Source: Antedon mediterranea
Taxonomy: Eukaryota; Echinodermata; Crinoidea; Comatulida; Antedonidae
Direction of reading: 5' to 3'
Assembly (NCBI RefSeq): GCF_964355755.1
Contig: NC_092678.1
Coordinates: forward strand, 10,390,922 to 10,454,921
Length of the DNA: 64,000 bases
This document shows, piece by piece, positions 40,710-53,212 of the stretch (the first letter of the stretch is position 1; every line of letters starts with the position of its first letter). Made by a program: the position numbers and the translations under genes. Below the pieces are notes generated by a model. It had not been told where the DNA came from. It saw only the letters and a list, made by a program, of their open reading frames with translations, and searched no databases.

Positions 40710-43700
40710 TTTTTATGTTAACAAGTTTTTTCGAAAATCGCAAAATGGTCTAAAACGTCTCAAAATGCGATTTGAAGGTATTCTGAGCACTTTGGTGTTT
40801 TTGTGTGAAAAGTTTTAACGAAATGCTCAAAATGGTCTAAAACGGTTTCTAATGTGATTTTAACCACTTTGATGTTTTTGTGTAACCAAGTTCTTTTCGA
40901 AAATCACAAAATGGTCTAAAACGTCTCCAAATGCGATTTGAAGCTTTTCTAAGCACTTTGGTGTTTTTATGTTAACAAGTTTTTTCGAAAATCACAAAAT
41001 GGTCTAAAACGTCTCAAAATGCGATTTGAAGGTATTCTGAGCACTTTGGTGTTTTTGTGTGAAAAGTTTTAACGAAATGCTCAAAATGGTCTAAAACGGT
41101 TTCTAATGTGATTTTAACCACTTTGATGTTTTTGTGTAACCAAGTTTTTTCGAAAATCACAAAATGGTCTAAAACGTCTCCAAATGCGATTTGAAGCTTT
41201 TCTAAGCACTTTGGTGTTTTTATGTTAACAAGTTTTTTCGAAAATCACAAAATGGTCTAAAACGTCTCCAAATGCGATTTGAAGCTATTCTGTACACTTT
41301 GATGTTTTGTGTGAAAAAAGTTTTGTCGAAATGCTCAAAATGGTCTAAAACGTTTTTAAAACGATATTAAGCTATTTTGTGCTCTTTGATGTTTTTGTGT
41401 AACCAAGTTTTATCGAAATGAACAAAATGTTCTAAAACGTCTCCAAATGCGATTTGAAGCTTTTCCAAGCACTTTGCTGTTTTTATGTTAAGTTTTTTCG
41501 AAAATCACAAAATGGTCTAAAACGTCTCTAAATGCGATTTGAAGGTATTCTGAGCACTTTGGTGTTTTTGTGTGAAAAGTTTTAACGAAATGCTCAAAAT
41601 TGTCTAAAACGGTTTCTAATGTGATTTTAAGCACTTTGATGTTTTTGTAAAACCAAGTTTCATCGAAATGCACAAAATGGTCTAAAACGTCTCCAAATGC
41701 GATTTGAAGCTTTTCCAAGCACTTTGCTGTTTTTATGTTAACAAGCTTTTTCGAAAATCACAAAATGGTCTAAAACGTCTCCAAATGCGATTTGAAGCTA
41801 TTCTGTACACTTTGATGTTTTGTGTGAAAAAGTTTTGTCGAAATGCTCAAAATGGTTTAAAACGTTTTTAAAACGATATTAAGTTATTTTGTGCTCTTTG
41901 ATGTTTTTGTGTAACCAAGTTTCATCGAAATGAACAAAATGGTCTAAAACGTCTCCAAATGCGATTTGAAGCTTTTCCAAGCACTTTGCTGTTTTTATGT
42001 TAACAAGTTTTTTCGAAAATCACAAAATGGTGTAAAACGTCTCAAAATGCGATTTGAAGGTATTCTGAGCACTTTGGTGTTTTTGTGTGAAAAGTTTTAA
42101 CGAAATGCTCAAAATGGTCTAAAACGGTTCTAATGTGATTTTAAGCTATTCTAGACACTTTGATGTTTTGTGTGAAAAAGTTTTCTCGAAATGCTCAAAA
42201 TGGTCTAAAACGTTTTCCAATACCATATTAAGCTATTTTGTGCAATTTGATGTTTTTGTGTAACCAAGTTTTTTGAAATGCGATTTGAAGATATTCTGAG
42301 GACTCTGGTGTTTTTATGTTAAAAAGTTTTTTCGAAAATCACAAAATGGTCTAAAACGTCTCCAAATGCGATTTGAAGATATTCTGAGCACTTTGGTGTT
42401 TTTATGTTAAAAAGTTTTTTCGAAAATCACAAAATGGTCTAAAACGTCTCCAAATGCGAGTTGAAGCTATTCTGTACACTTTGATGTTTTGTGTGAAAAA
42501 GTTTTGTCGAAATGCTCAAAATGGTCTAAAACGTTTTTAAAACGATATTAAGCTATTTTGTGCTCTTTGATGTTTTTGTGTAACCAAGTTTTTTCAAAAA
42601 TCACAAAATGGTCTAAAACGTCTCCAAATGCGATTTGAAGCTTTTCTAAGCACTTTGGTGTTTTTATGTTAACAAGTTTTTTCGCAAATCACAAAATGGT
42701 CTAAAACGTCTCCAAATGCGATTTGAAGATATTCTGAGCACATTGGTGTTTTTATGTTAAAAAAGTTTTTTCGAAAATCACAAAATGGTCTAAAACGTTT
42801 CCAAATGCGATTTGAAGCTCTTCTGTACACTTTGATGTTTTGTGTGAAAAAGTTTTTTCGAAATGCTCAAAATGGTCTAAAACGTTTTTAAATACGATAT
42901 TAAGCTGTTTTGTGCACTTTGATGGTTTGTGTGAAAAGTTTTAACGAAATGCTCAAAATGGTCAAAAACGGTTTCTAATGTGATTTTAAGCACTTTGATG
43001 TTTTTGTGTAACCAAGTTTTTTCGAAAATCACAAATTGGTCTAAAACGTCTCCAAATGCGATTTGAAGCTTTTCTAAACACTTTGGTGCTTTTATGTTAA
43101 CAAGTTTTTTCGAAAATCACAAAATGGTCTAAAACGTCTCCAAATGCGATTTGAAGCTTTTCTAAACACTTTGGTGTTTTTATGTTAACAAGTTTTTTCG
43201 AAAATCACAAAATGGTCTAAAACGTCTTCAAATGCGATTTGAAGATATTCTGAGCACTTTGGTGTTTTTCTGTTAAAAAGTTTTTTCGAAAATCACAAAA
43301 TGGTCTAAAACGTCTCCAAATGCGATTTGAAGCTCTTCTGTACACTTTGATGTTTTGTGTGAAAAAGTTTTCTCGAAATGCTCAAAATGGTCTAAAACGT
43401 TTTCCAATACCATATTAAGCTATTTTGTGCAATTTGATGTTTTTATGTAACCAAGTTTTTTGAAATGCGATTTGAAGATATTCTGAGCACTTTGGTGTTT
43501 TTATGTTAAAAAGTTTTTTCGAAAATCACAAAATGGTCTAAAACGTCTCCAAATGCGATTTGAAGATATTCTGAGCACTTTGGTGTTTTTATGTTAAAAA
43601 GTTTTTTCGAAAATCACAAAATGGTCTAAAACGTCTCCAAATGCGATTTGAAGCTATTCTGTACACTTTGATGTTTTGTGTGAAAAAGTTTTGTCGAAAT

Positions 43701-44001
43701 GCTCAAAATGGTCTAAAACGTTTTTAAAACGATATTAAGCTATTTTGTGCTCTTTGATGTTTTTGTGTAACCAAGTTTTTTCGAAAATCACAAAATGGTT
43801 TAAAACGTCTCCAAATGCGATTTGAAGCTTTTCTAAGCACTTTGCTGTTTTTATGTTAACAAGTTTTTTCGAAAATCACAAAATGGTCTAAAACGTCTCA
43901 AAATGCGATTTGAAGGTATTCTGAGCACTTTGGTGTTTTTGTGTGAAAAGTTTTAACGAAATGCTCAAAATGGTCTAAAACGGTTTCTGATGTGATTTTA
44001 A
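40710..44001 (+). repeat. HOR block I, copy c
   Basis: Direct paralogue of 1-3,380 and 13,583-16,874. Like copy b it has a single GCTCTTCTGTACAC monomer at 43,332 where copy a has two. Like copy a it continues past the block end, to 44,570. Its right part from 41,747 is also block IV. Confidence 0.85.
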
Positions 44002-44570
44002 GCACTTTGATGTTTTTGTGTAACCAAGTTTTTTCGAAAATCACAAAATGGTCTAAAACGTCTCCAAATGCGATTTGAAGCTATTCTGTACACTTTGATG
44101 TTTTGTGTGAAAAAAGTTTTGTCGAAATGCTCAAAATGGTCTAAAACGTTTTTAAAACGATATTGAGCTATTTTGTGCTCTTTGATGTTTTTGTGTAACC
44201 AAGTTTTATCGAAATGAACAAAATGGTCTAAAACGTCTCCAAATGCGATTTGAAGCTTTTCCAAGCACTTTGCTGTTTTTATATTAAGTTTTTTCGAAAA
44301 TCACAAAATGGTCTAAAACGTCTCTAAATGCGATTTGAAGGTATTCTGAGCAATTTGGTGTTTTTGTGTGAAAAGTTTTAACGAAATGCTCAAAATTGTC
44401 TAAAACGGTTTCTAATGTGATTTTAAGCACTTTGATGTTTTTGTAAAACCAAGTTTCATCGAAATGCACAAAATGGTCTAAAACGTCTCCAAATGCGATT
44501 TGAAGCTATTCTGTACACTTTGATGTTTTGTGTGAAAAAAGTTTTGTCGAAATGCTCAAAATGGTCTAAA
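43397..44570 (+). repeat. 1,174-bp tandem duplication, unit 1
   Basis: Starts at ACGTTTTCCAATACC and repeats at +1,174. Internal landmarks repeat at exactly that spacing, for example TATTGAGC and TTTTTATATTAAG. Unit 1 has GCACTTTGCTG (43,837) and GGTTTCTGATG (43,982), where unit 2 has GGTG and CTAATG. The unit is about 13-14 monomers. Confidence 0.92.
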
Positions 44571-45744
44571 ACGTTTTCCAATACCATATTAAGCTATTTT
44601 GTGCAATTTGATGTTTTTATGTAACCAAGTTTTTTGAAATGCGATTTGAAGATATTCTGAGCACTTTGGTGTTTTTATGTTAAAAAGTTTTTTCGAAAAT
44701 CACAAAATGGTCTAAAACGTCTCCAAATGCGATTTGAAGATATTCTGAGCACTTTGGTGTTTTTATGTTAAAAAGTTTTTTCGAAAATCACAAAATGGTC
44801 TAAAACGTCTCCAAATGCGATTTGAAGCTATTCTGTACACTTTTATGTTTTGTGTGAAAAAGTTTTGTCGAAATGCTCAAAATGGTCTAAAACGTTTTTA
44901 AAACGATATTAAGCTATTTTGTGCTCTTTGATGTTTTTGTGTAACCAAGTTTTTTCGAAAATCACAAAATGGTCTAAAACGTCTCCAAATGCGATTTGAA
45001 GCTTTTCTAAGCACTTTGGTGTTTTTATGTTAACAAGTTTTTTCGAAAATCACAAAATGGTCTAAAACGTCTCAAAATGCGATTTGAAGGTATTCTGAGC
45101 ACTTTGGTGTTTTTGTGTGAAAAGTTTTAACGAAATGCTCAAAATGGTCTAAAACGGTTTCTAATGTGATTTTAAGCACTTTGATGTTTTTGTGTAACCA
45201 AGTTTTTTCGAAAATCACAAAATGGTCTAAAACGTCTCCAAATGCGATTTGAAGCTATTCTGTACACTTTGATGTTTTGTGTGAAAAAAGTTTTGTCGAA
45301 ATGCTCAAAATGGTCTAAAACGTTTTTAAAACGATATTGAGCTATTTTGTGCTCTTTGATGTTTTTGTGTAACCAAGTTTTATCGAAATGAACAAAATGG
45401 TCTAAAACGTCTCCAAATGCGATTTGAAGCTTTTCCAAGCACTTTGCTGTTTTTATATTAAGTTTTTTCGAAAATCACAAAATGGTCTAAAACGTCTCTA
45501 AATGCGATTTGAAGGTATTCTGAGCAATTTGGTGTTTTTGTGTGAAAAGTTTTAACGAAATGCTCAAAATTGTCTAAAACGGTTTCTAATGTGATTTTAA
45601 GCACTTTGATGTTTTTGTAAAACCAAGTTTCATCGAAATGCACAAAATGGTCTAAAACGTCTCCAAATGCGATTTGAAGCTATTCTGTACACTTTGATGT
45701 TTTGTGTGAAAAAAGTTTTGTCGAAATGCTCAAAATGGTCTAAA
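44571..45744 (+). repeat. 1,174-bp tandem duplication, unit 2
   Basis: Begins at ACGTTTTCCAATACC (44,571) directly after a class B-type front half (GAAAAAAGTTTTGTCG). The junction monomer is therefore a B/E hybrid joined inside the common core AATGGTCTAAAACG. I noticed only about four substitutions against unit 1, one of them CACTTTTATG at 44,838. Confidence 0.92.
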
Positions 45745-47993
45745 ACGTTTTTAAAACGATATTAAGCTATTTTGTGCTCTTTGATGTTTTTGTGTAACCA
45801 AGTTTTATCGAAATGAACAAAATGGTCTAAAACGTCTCCAAATGCGATTTGAAGCTTTTCCAAGCACTTTGCTGTTTTTATGTTAACAGGTTTTTTCGAA
45901 AATCACAAAATGGTCTAAAACGTCTCAAAATGCGATTTGAAGGTATTCTGAGCACTTTGGTGTTTTTGTGTGAAAAGTTTTAACGAAATGCTCAAAATTG
46001 TCTAAAACGGTTTCTAATGTGATTTTAAGCACTTTGATGTTTTTGTAAAACCAAGTTTCATCGAAATGCACAAAATGGTCTAAAATGTCTCCAAATGCGA
46101 TTTGAAGCTTTTCCAAGCACTTTGCTGTTTTTATGTTAACAAGCTTTTTCGAAAATCACAAAATGGTCTAAAACGTCTCCAAATGTGATTTGAAGATATT
46201 CTGAGCACTTTGGTATTTTTATGTTAAAAAGTTTTTTCGAAAATCACAAAATGGTCTAAAACGTCTCCAAATGCGATTTGAAGATATTCTGAGCACTTTG
46301 GTGTTTTTATGTTAAAAAGTTTTTTCGAAAATCACAAAATGGTCTAAAACGTCTCCAAATGCGATTTGAAGCTATTCTGTACACTTTGATGTTTTGTGTG
46401 AAAAAGTTTTGTCGAAATGCTCAAAATGGTTTAAAACGTTTTTAAAACGATATTAAGCTATTTTGTGCTCTTTGATGTTTTTGTATAACCAAGTTTCATC
46501 GAAATGCACAAAATGGTCTAAAACGTCTCCAAATACGATTTGAAGCTTTTCCAAGCACTTTGCTGTTTTTATGTTAACAAGTTTTTTCGAAAATCACAAA
46601 ATTGTCTAAAACGTCTCAAAATGCGATTTGAAGGTATTCTGAGCACTTTGGTGTTTTTGTGTGAAAAGTTTTAACGAAAAGCTCAAAATGGTCTAAAACG
46701 GTTCTAATGTGATTTTAAGCACTTTGATGTTTTTGTACAACCAAGTTTCATCGAAATGCTCAAAATGGTCTAAAACGTTTTTAAAACGATATTAAGCTAT
46801 TTTGTGCTCTTTGATGTTTTTGTGTAACCAAGTTTTTTTCGAAAATCACAAAATGGTCTAAAACGTCTCCAAATGCGATTTGAAGCTTTTCTAAGCACTT
46901 TGGTGTTTTTATGTTAACAAGTTTTTTCGAAAATCGCAAAATGGTCTAAAACGTCTCAAAATGCGATTTGAAGGTATTCTGAGCACTTTGGTGTTTTTGT
47001 GTGAAAAGTTTTAACGAAATGCTCAAAATGGTCTAAAACGGTTTCTAATGTGATTTTAACCACTTTGATGTTTTTGTGTAACCAAGTTCTTTTCGAAAAT
47101 CACAAAATGGTCTAAAACGTCTCCAAATGCGATTTGAAGCTTTTCTAAGCACTTTGGTGTTTTTATGTTAACAAGTTTTTTCGAAAATCACAAAATGGTC
47201 TAAAACGTCTCAAAATGCGATTTGAAGGTATTCTGAGCACTTTGGTGTTTTTGTGTGAAAAGTTTTAACGAAATGCTCAAAATGGTCTAAAACGGTTTCT
47301 AATGTGATTTTAACCACTTTGATGTTTTTGTGTAACCAAGTTTTTTCGAAAATCACAAAATGGTCTAAAACGTCTCCAAATGCGATTTGAAGCTTTTCTA
47401 AGCACTTTGGTGTTTTTATGTTAACAAGTTTTTTCGAAAATCACAAAATGGTCTAAAACGTCTCCAAATGCGATTTGAAGCTATTCTGTACACTTTGATG
47501 TTTTGTGTGAAAAAAGTTTTGTCGAAATGCTCAAAATGGTCTAAAACGTTTTTAAAACGATATTAAGCTATTTTGTGCTCTTTGATGTTTTTGTGTAACC
47601 AAGTTTTATCGAAATGAACAAAATGTTCTAAAACGTCTCCAAATGCGATTTGAAGCTTTTCCAAGCACTTTGCTGTTTTTATGTTAAGTTTTTTCGAAAA
47701 TCACAAATTGGTCTAAAACGTCTCTAAATGCGAGTTGAAGGTATTCTGAGCACTTTGGTGTTTTTGTGTGAAAAGTTTTAACGAAATGCTCAAAATTGTC
47801 TAAAACGGTTTCTAATGTGATTTTAAGCACTTTGATGTTTTTGTAAAACCAAGTTTCATCGAAATGCACAAAATGGTCTAAAACGTCTCCAAATGCGATT
47901 TGAAGCTTTTCCAAGCACTTTGCTGTTTTTATGTTAACAAGCTTTTTCGAAAATCACAAAATGGTCTAAAACGTCTCCAAATGCGATTTGAAG
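45354..47993 (+). repeat. 2.6-kb HOR module, copy 5
   Basis: Same markers at +33,323 from 12,031. It follows directly on the 1,174-bp duplication, whose second unit supplies its left end. Confidence 0.86.
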
Positions 47994-49418
47994 ATATTCT
48001 GAGCACTTTGGTGTTTTTATGTTAAAAAGTTTTTTCGAAAATCACAAAATGGTCTAAAACGTCTCCAAATGCGATTTGAAGCTCTTCTGTACACTTTGAT
48101 GTTTTGTGTGAATAAGTTTTGTCAAAATGCTCAAAATGGTCTAAAACGTTTTTAAAACGATATTAAGCTATTTTGTGCTCTTTGATGTTTTTGTATAACC
48201 AAGTTTTTTCGAAAATCACAAAATTGTCTAAAACGTCTCCAAATGCGATTTGAAGATATTCTGAGCACTTTGGTGTTTTTATGTTAAAAAGTTTTTTCGA
48301 AAATCACAAAATGGTCTAAAACGTCTCCAAATGCGATTTGAAGATATTCTGAGCACTTTGGTGTTTTGTGTGAAAAGTTTTGTCGAAATGCTCAAAATGG
48401 CCTAAAACGTTTTTAAAACGATATTAAGCTATTTTGTGCTCTTTGATGTTTTTGTGTAACCAAGTTTCATCGAAATGAACAAAATGGTCTAAAACGTCTC
48501 CAAATGCGATTTGAAGCTTTTCTAAGCACTTTGGTGTTTTTATGTTAACAAGTTTTTTCGAAAATCACAAAATGGTCTAAAACGTCTCCAAATGCGATTT
48601 GAAGATATTCTGAGCACTTTGCTGTTTTTATGTTAACAAGTTTTTTCGAAAATCACAAAATGGTCTAAAACGTCTCAAAATGCTATTTGAAGGTATTCTG
48701 AGCACTTTGGTGTTTTTGTGTGAAAAGTTTTAACGAAATGCTCAAAATGGTCTAAAACGGTTCTAATGTGATTTTAAGCACTTTGATGTTTTTGTATAAC
48801 CAAGTTTCATCGAAATGCTCAAAATGGTCTAAAACGTTTTTAAAACGATATTAAGCTATTTTGTGCTCTTTGATGTGTTTGTATAACCAAGTTTTTTCGA
48901 AAATCACAAAATGGTCTAAAACGTCTCCAAATGCGATTTGAAGCTTTTCCAAGCACTTTGCTGTTTTTATGTTAACAATTTTTTTCGAAAATCATAAAAT
49001 GGTCTAAAACGTCTCAAAATGCGATTTGAAGGTATTCTGAGCACTTTGGTGTTTTTGTGTGAAAAGTTTTAACGAAATGCTCAAAATGGTCTAAAACGGT
49101 TCTAATGTGATTTTAAGCACTTTGATGTTTTTGTATAACCAAGTTTCATCGAAATGCACAAAATGGTCTAAAACGTCTCCAAATGCGATTTAAAGCTATT
49201 CTAGACACTTTGATGTTTTGTGTGAAAAATTTTCTCGAAATGCTCAAAATGGTCTAAAACGTTTTCCAATACCATATTAAGCTATTTTGTGCAATTTGAT
49301 GTTTTTGTGTAACCAAGTTTTTTGAAATGCGATTTGAAGATATTCTGAGGACTTTGGTGTTTTTATGTTAAAAAGTTTTTTCGAAAATCACAAAATGGTC
49401 TAAAACGTCTCCAAATGC

Positions 49419-52400
49419 GATTTGAAGATATTCTGAGCACTTTGGTGTTTTTATGTTAAAAAGTTTTTTGGAAAATCACAAAATGGTCTAAAACGACTCC
49501 AAATGCGATTTGAAGCTATCCTGTACACTTTGATGTTTTGTGTGAAAAAGTTTTGTCGAAATGCTCAAAATGATCTAAAACGTTTTTAAAACGATATTAA
49601 GCTATTTTGTGCTCTTTGATGTTTTTGTGTATCCAAGTTTCATCGAAATGAACAAAATGGTCTAAAACGTTTTTAAATACGATATTAAGCTGTTTTGTGC
49701 ACTTTGATGATTTGTGTGAAAAGTTTTAACGAAATGCTCAAAATAGTCTAAAACGGTTTCTAATGTGATTTTAAGCACTTTGATGTTTTTGTGTAACCAA
49801 GTTTTTTCGGAAATCACAAAATGGTCTAAAACGTCTCCAAATGCGATTTGAAGCTTTTCTAAGCACTTTGGTGTTTTTATGTTAACAAGTTTTTTCGAAA
49901 ATCACAAAATGGTCTAAAACGTCTCAAAATGCGATTTGAAGGTAATCTGAGCACTTTGGTGTTTTTGTGTGAAAAGTTTTAACGAAATGCTCAAAATGGT
50001 CTAAAACGGTTTCTAATGTGATTTTAACAACTTTGATGTTTTTGTGTAACCAAGTTTTTTCGAAAATCACAAAATGGTCTAAAACGTTTCCAAATGCGAT
50101 TTGAAGCTTTTCTAAGCACTTTGGTGTTTTTATGTTAACAAGTTTTTTCGAAAATCACAAAATGGTCTAAAACGTCTCCAAATGCGATTTGAAGATATTC
50201 TGAGCACTTTGGTGTTTTTCTGTTAAAAAGTATTTTCGAAAATCACAAAATGGTCTAAAACGTCTCCAAATGCAATTTGAAGCTATTCTGTACACTTTGA
50301 TGTTTTGTGTGAAAAAGTTTTGTCAAAATGCTCAAAATGGTCTAAAACGTTTTTAAAACGATATTAAGCTATTTTGTGCTCTTTGATGTTTTTGTATAAC
50401 CAAGTTTTTTCGAAATGAACAAAATGGTCTAAAACGTCTCCAAATGCGATTTGAAGCTTTTCTAAACACTTTGGTGTTTTTATGTTAACAAGTTTTTTCG
50501 AAAATCACAAAATGGTCTAAAACGTCTCCAAATCCGATTTGAAGCTATTCTGTACACTTTGATGTTTTGTGTGAAAAAGTTTTGTCGAAATGCTCAAAAT
50601 GGTCTAAAACGTTTTTAAAACGATATTAAGCTATTTTGTGCTCTTTGATGTTTTTGTGTAACCAAGTTTCATCGATATGAACAAAATGGTCTAAAACGTC
50701 TCAAAATGCGATTTGAAGGTATTCTGAGCACTTTGGTGTTTTTGGGTGAAAAGTTTTAACGAAATGCTCAAAATGGTCTAAAACGGTTTCTAATGTGATT
50801 TTAAGCACTTTGAAGTATTTGTAAAAACAAGTTTCATCGAAATGCACAAAATAGTCTAAAACGTCTCCAAATGCGATTTGAAGCTTTTCTAAGCACTTTG
50901 GTGTTTTTATGTTAACAAGTTTTTTCGAAAATCACAAAATGGTCTAAAACGTCTCCAAATGCGATTTGAAGATATTCTGAGCACTTTGGTGTTTTTATGT
51001 TAAAAAGTATTTTCGAAAATCACAAAATGGTCTAAAACGTCTCCAAATGCGATTTGAAGCTCTTCTGTACACTTTGATGTTTTGTGTGAAAAAGTTTAGT
51101 CGAAATGCTCAAAATGGTCTAAAACGTTTTTAAAACGATATTAAGCTATTTTGTGCTCTTTGATGTTTTTGTGTAACCAAGTTTCATCGAAATGAACAAA
51201 ATGGTCTAAAACGTCTCCAAATGCGATTTGAAGCTTTTCTAAGCACTTTGGTGTTTTTATGTTAACAAGTTTTTTCGAAAATCACAAAATGGTCTAAAAC
51301 GTCTCCAAATGCGATTTGAAGATATTCTGAGCACTTTGCTGTTTTTATGTTAACAAGTTTTTTCGAAAATCACAAAATGGTCTAAAACGTCTCAAAATGC
51401 TATTTGAAGGTATTCTGAGCACTTTGGTGTTTTTGTGTGAAAAGTTTTAACGAAATGCTCAAAATGGTCTAAAACGGTTCTAATGTGATTTTAAACACTT
51501 TGATGTTTTGTGTGAAAAAGTTTTGTCAAAATGCTGAAAATGGTCTAAAACGTTTTTAAAACGATATTAAGCTATTTTGTGCTCTTTGATGTTTTTGTAT
51601 AACCAAGTTTTTTCGAAAATCACAAAATGGTCTAAAACGTCTCCAAATGCGATTTGAAGATATTCTGAGCACTTTGGTGTTTTTATGTTAAAAAGTTTTT
51701 TCGAAAATCACAAAATGGTCTAAAACGTCTCCAAATGCGATTTGAAGATATTCTGAGCACTTTGGTGTTTTTATGTTAAAAAGTTTTTTCGAAAATCACA
51801 AAATGGTCTAAAACGTCTCCAAATGCGATTTGAAGCTATTCTATACACTTTGATGTTTTGTGTTAAAAAGTTTTGTCGAAATGCTCAAAATGGTTTAAAA
51901 CGTTTTTAAAACGATATTAAGCTATTTTGTGCTCTTTGATGTTTTTGTGTAACCAAGTTTCATCGAAATGAACAAAATGGTCTAAAACGTCTCCAAATGC
52001 GATTTGAAGCTTTTCCAAGCACTTTGCTGTTTTTATGTTAACAAGTTTTTTCGAAAATCACAAAATTGTCTAAAACGTCTCAAAATGCGATTTAAAGGTA
52101 TTCTGAGCACTTTGGTGTTTTTGTGTGAAAAGTTTTAACGAAAAGCTCAAAATGGTCTAAAACGGTTCTAATGTGATTTTAAGCACTTTGATGTTTTTGT
52201 ACAACCAAGTTTCATCGAAATGCTCAAAATGGTCTAAAACGTTTTTAAAACGATATTAAGCTATTTTGTGCTCTTTGATGTTTTTGTGTAACCAAGTTTT
52301 TTCGAAAATCACAAAATGGTCTAAAACGTCTCCAAATGCGATTTGAAGCTTTTCTAAGCACTTTGGTGTTTTTATGTTAACAAGTTTTTTTGAAAATCAC

Positions 52401-52681
52401 AAAATGGTCTAAAACGTCTCAAAATGCGATTTGAAGGTATTCTGAGCACTTTGGTGTTTTTGTGTGAAAAGTTTTAACGAAATGCTCAAAATGGTCTAAA
52501 ACGGTTTCTAATGTGATTTTAACCACTTTGATGTTTTTGTGTAACCAAGTTCTTTTCGAAAATCACAAAATGGTCTAAAACGTCTCCAAATGCGATTTGA
52601 AGCTTTTCTAAGCACTTTGGTGTTTTTATGTTAACAAGTTTTTTCGAAAATCACAAAATGGTCTAAAACGTCTCAAAATGC
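49419..52681 (+). repeat. HOR block III, copy b (first segment)
   Basis: Direct paralogue of 17,546-20,808. It ends inside a monomer at TCTCAAAATGC, where the sequence switches to the equivalent of 22,353 (next base T, giving GCTATTTG). Confidence 0.88.
50268..51191 (+). repeat. 924-bp HOR module, copy 7
   Basis: Sister of the copy at 18,395 (offset 31,873, block III), with the same CGAAATGAAC variant at 50,411. Confidence 0.88.
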
Positions 52682-53212
52682 TATTTGAAGGTATTCTGAG
52701 CACTTTGGTGTTTTTGTGTGAAAAGTTTTAACGAAATGCTCAAAATGGTCTAAAACGGTTCTAATGTGATTTTAAGCACTTTGATGTTTTTGTATAACCA
52801 AGTTTCATCGAAATGCTCAAAATGGTCTAAAACGTTTTTAAAACGATATTAAGCTATTTTGTGCTCTTTGATGTTTTTGTGTAACGAAGTTTCATCGAAA
52901 TGAACAAAATGGTCTAAAACGTCTCCAAATGCGATTTGAAGCTTTTCCAAGCACTTTGCTGTTTTTATGTTAACAAGTTTTTTCGAAAATCACAAAATGG
53001 CCTAAAACGTCTCAAAATGCGATTTCAAGGTATTCTGAGCACTTTGGTGTTTTTGTGTGAAAGGTTTTAACGAAATGCTCAAAATGGTCTAAAACGGTTT
53101 CTAATGTGATTTAAAGCACTTTGATGTTTTTGTATAACCAAGTTTCATCGAAATGCACAAAATGGTCTAAAACGTCTCCAAATGCGATTTGAAGCTTTTC
53201 TAAGCACTTTGC
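52682..53212 (+). repeat. HOR block III, inserted fragment
   Basis: Matches 22,353-22,883 (offset 30,329) and 56,187-56,717 (3,505 bp downstream), including GTAACGAAG ending at 52,889, AATGGCCTAAAACG near 53,000 and GATTTCAAGG. It is the remnant of a tandem duplication copy that later suffered a deletion. Confidence 0.82.

Larger units (their letters stand above)
41747..48876 (+). repeat. HOR block IV, copy b
   Basis: Direct paralogue of 23,770-29,725, expanded by the 1,174-bp tandem duplication at 43,397-45,744. The left edge is set by GCTTTTTCG in this copy against GTTTTTTCG in the other. Confidence 0.87.
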
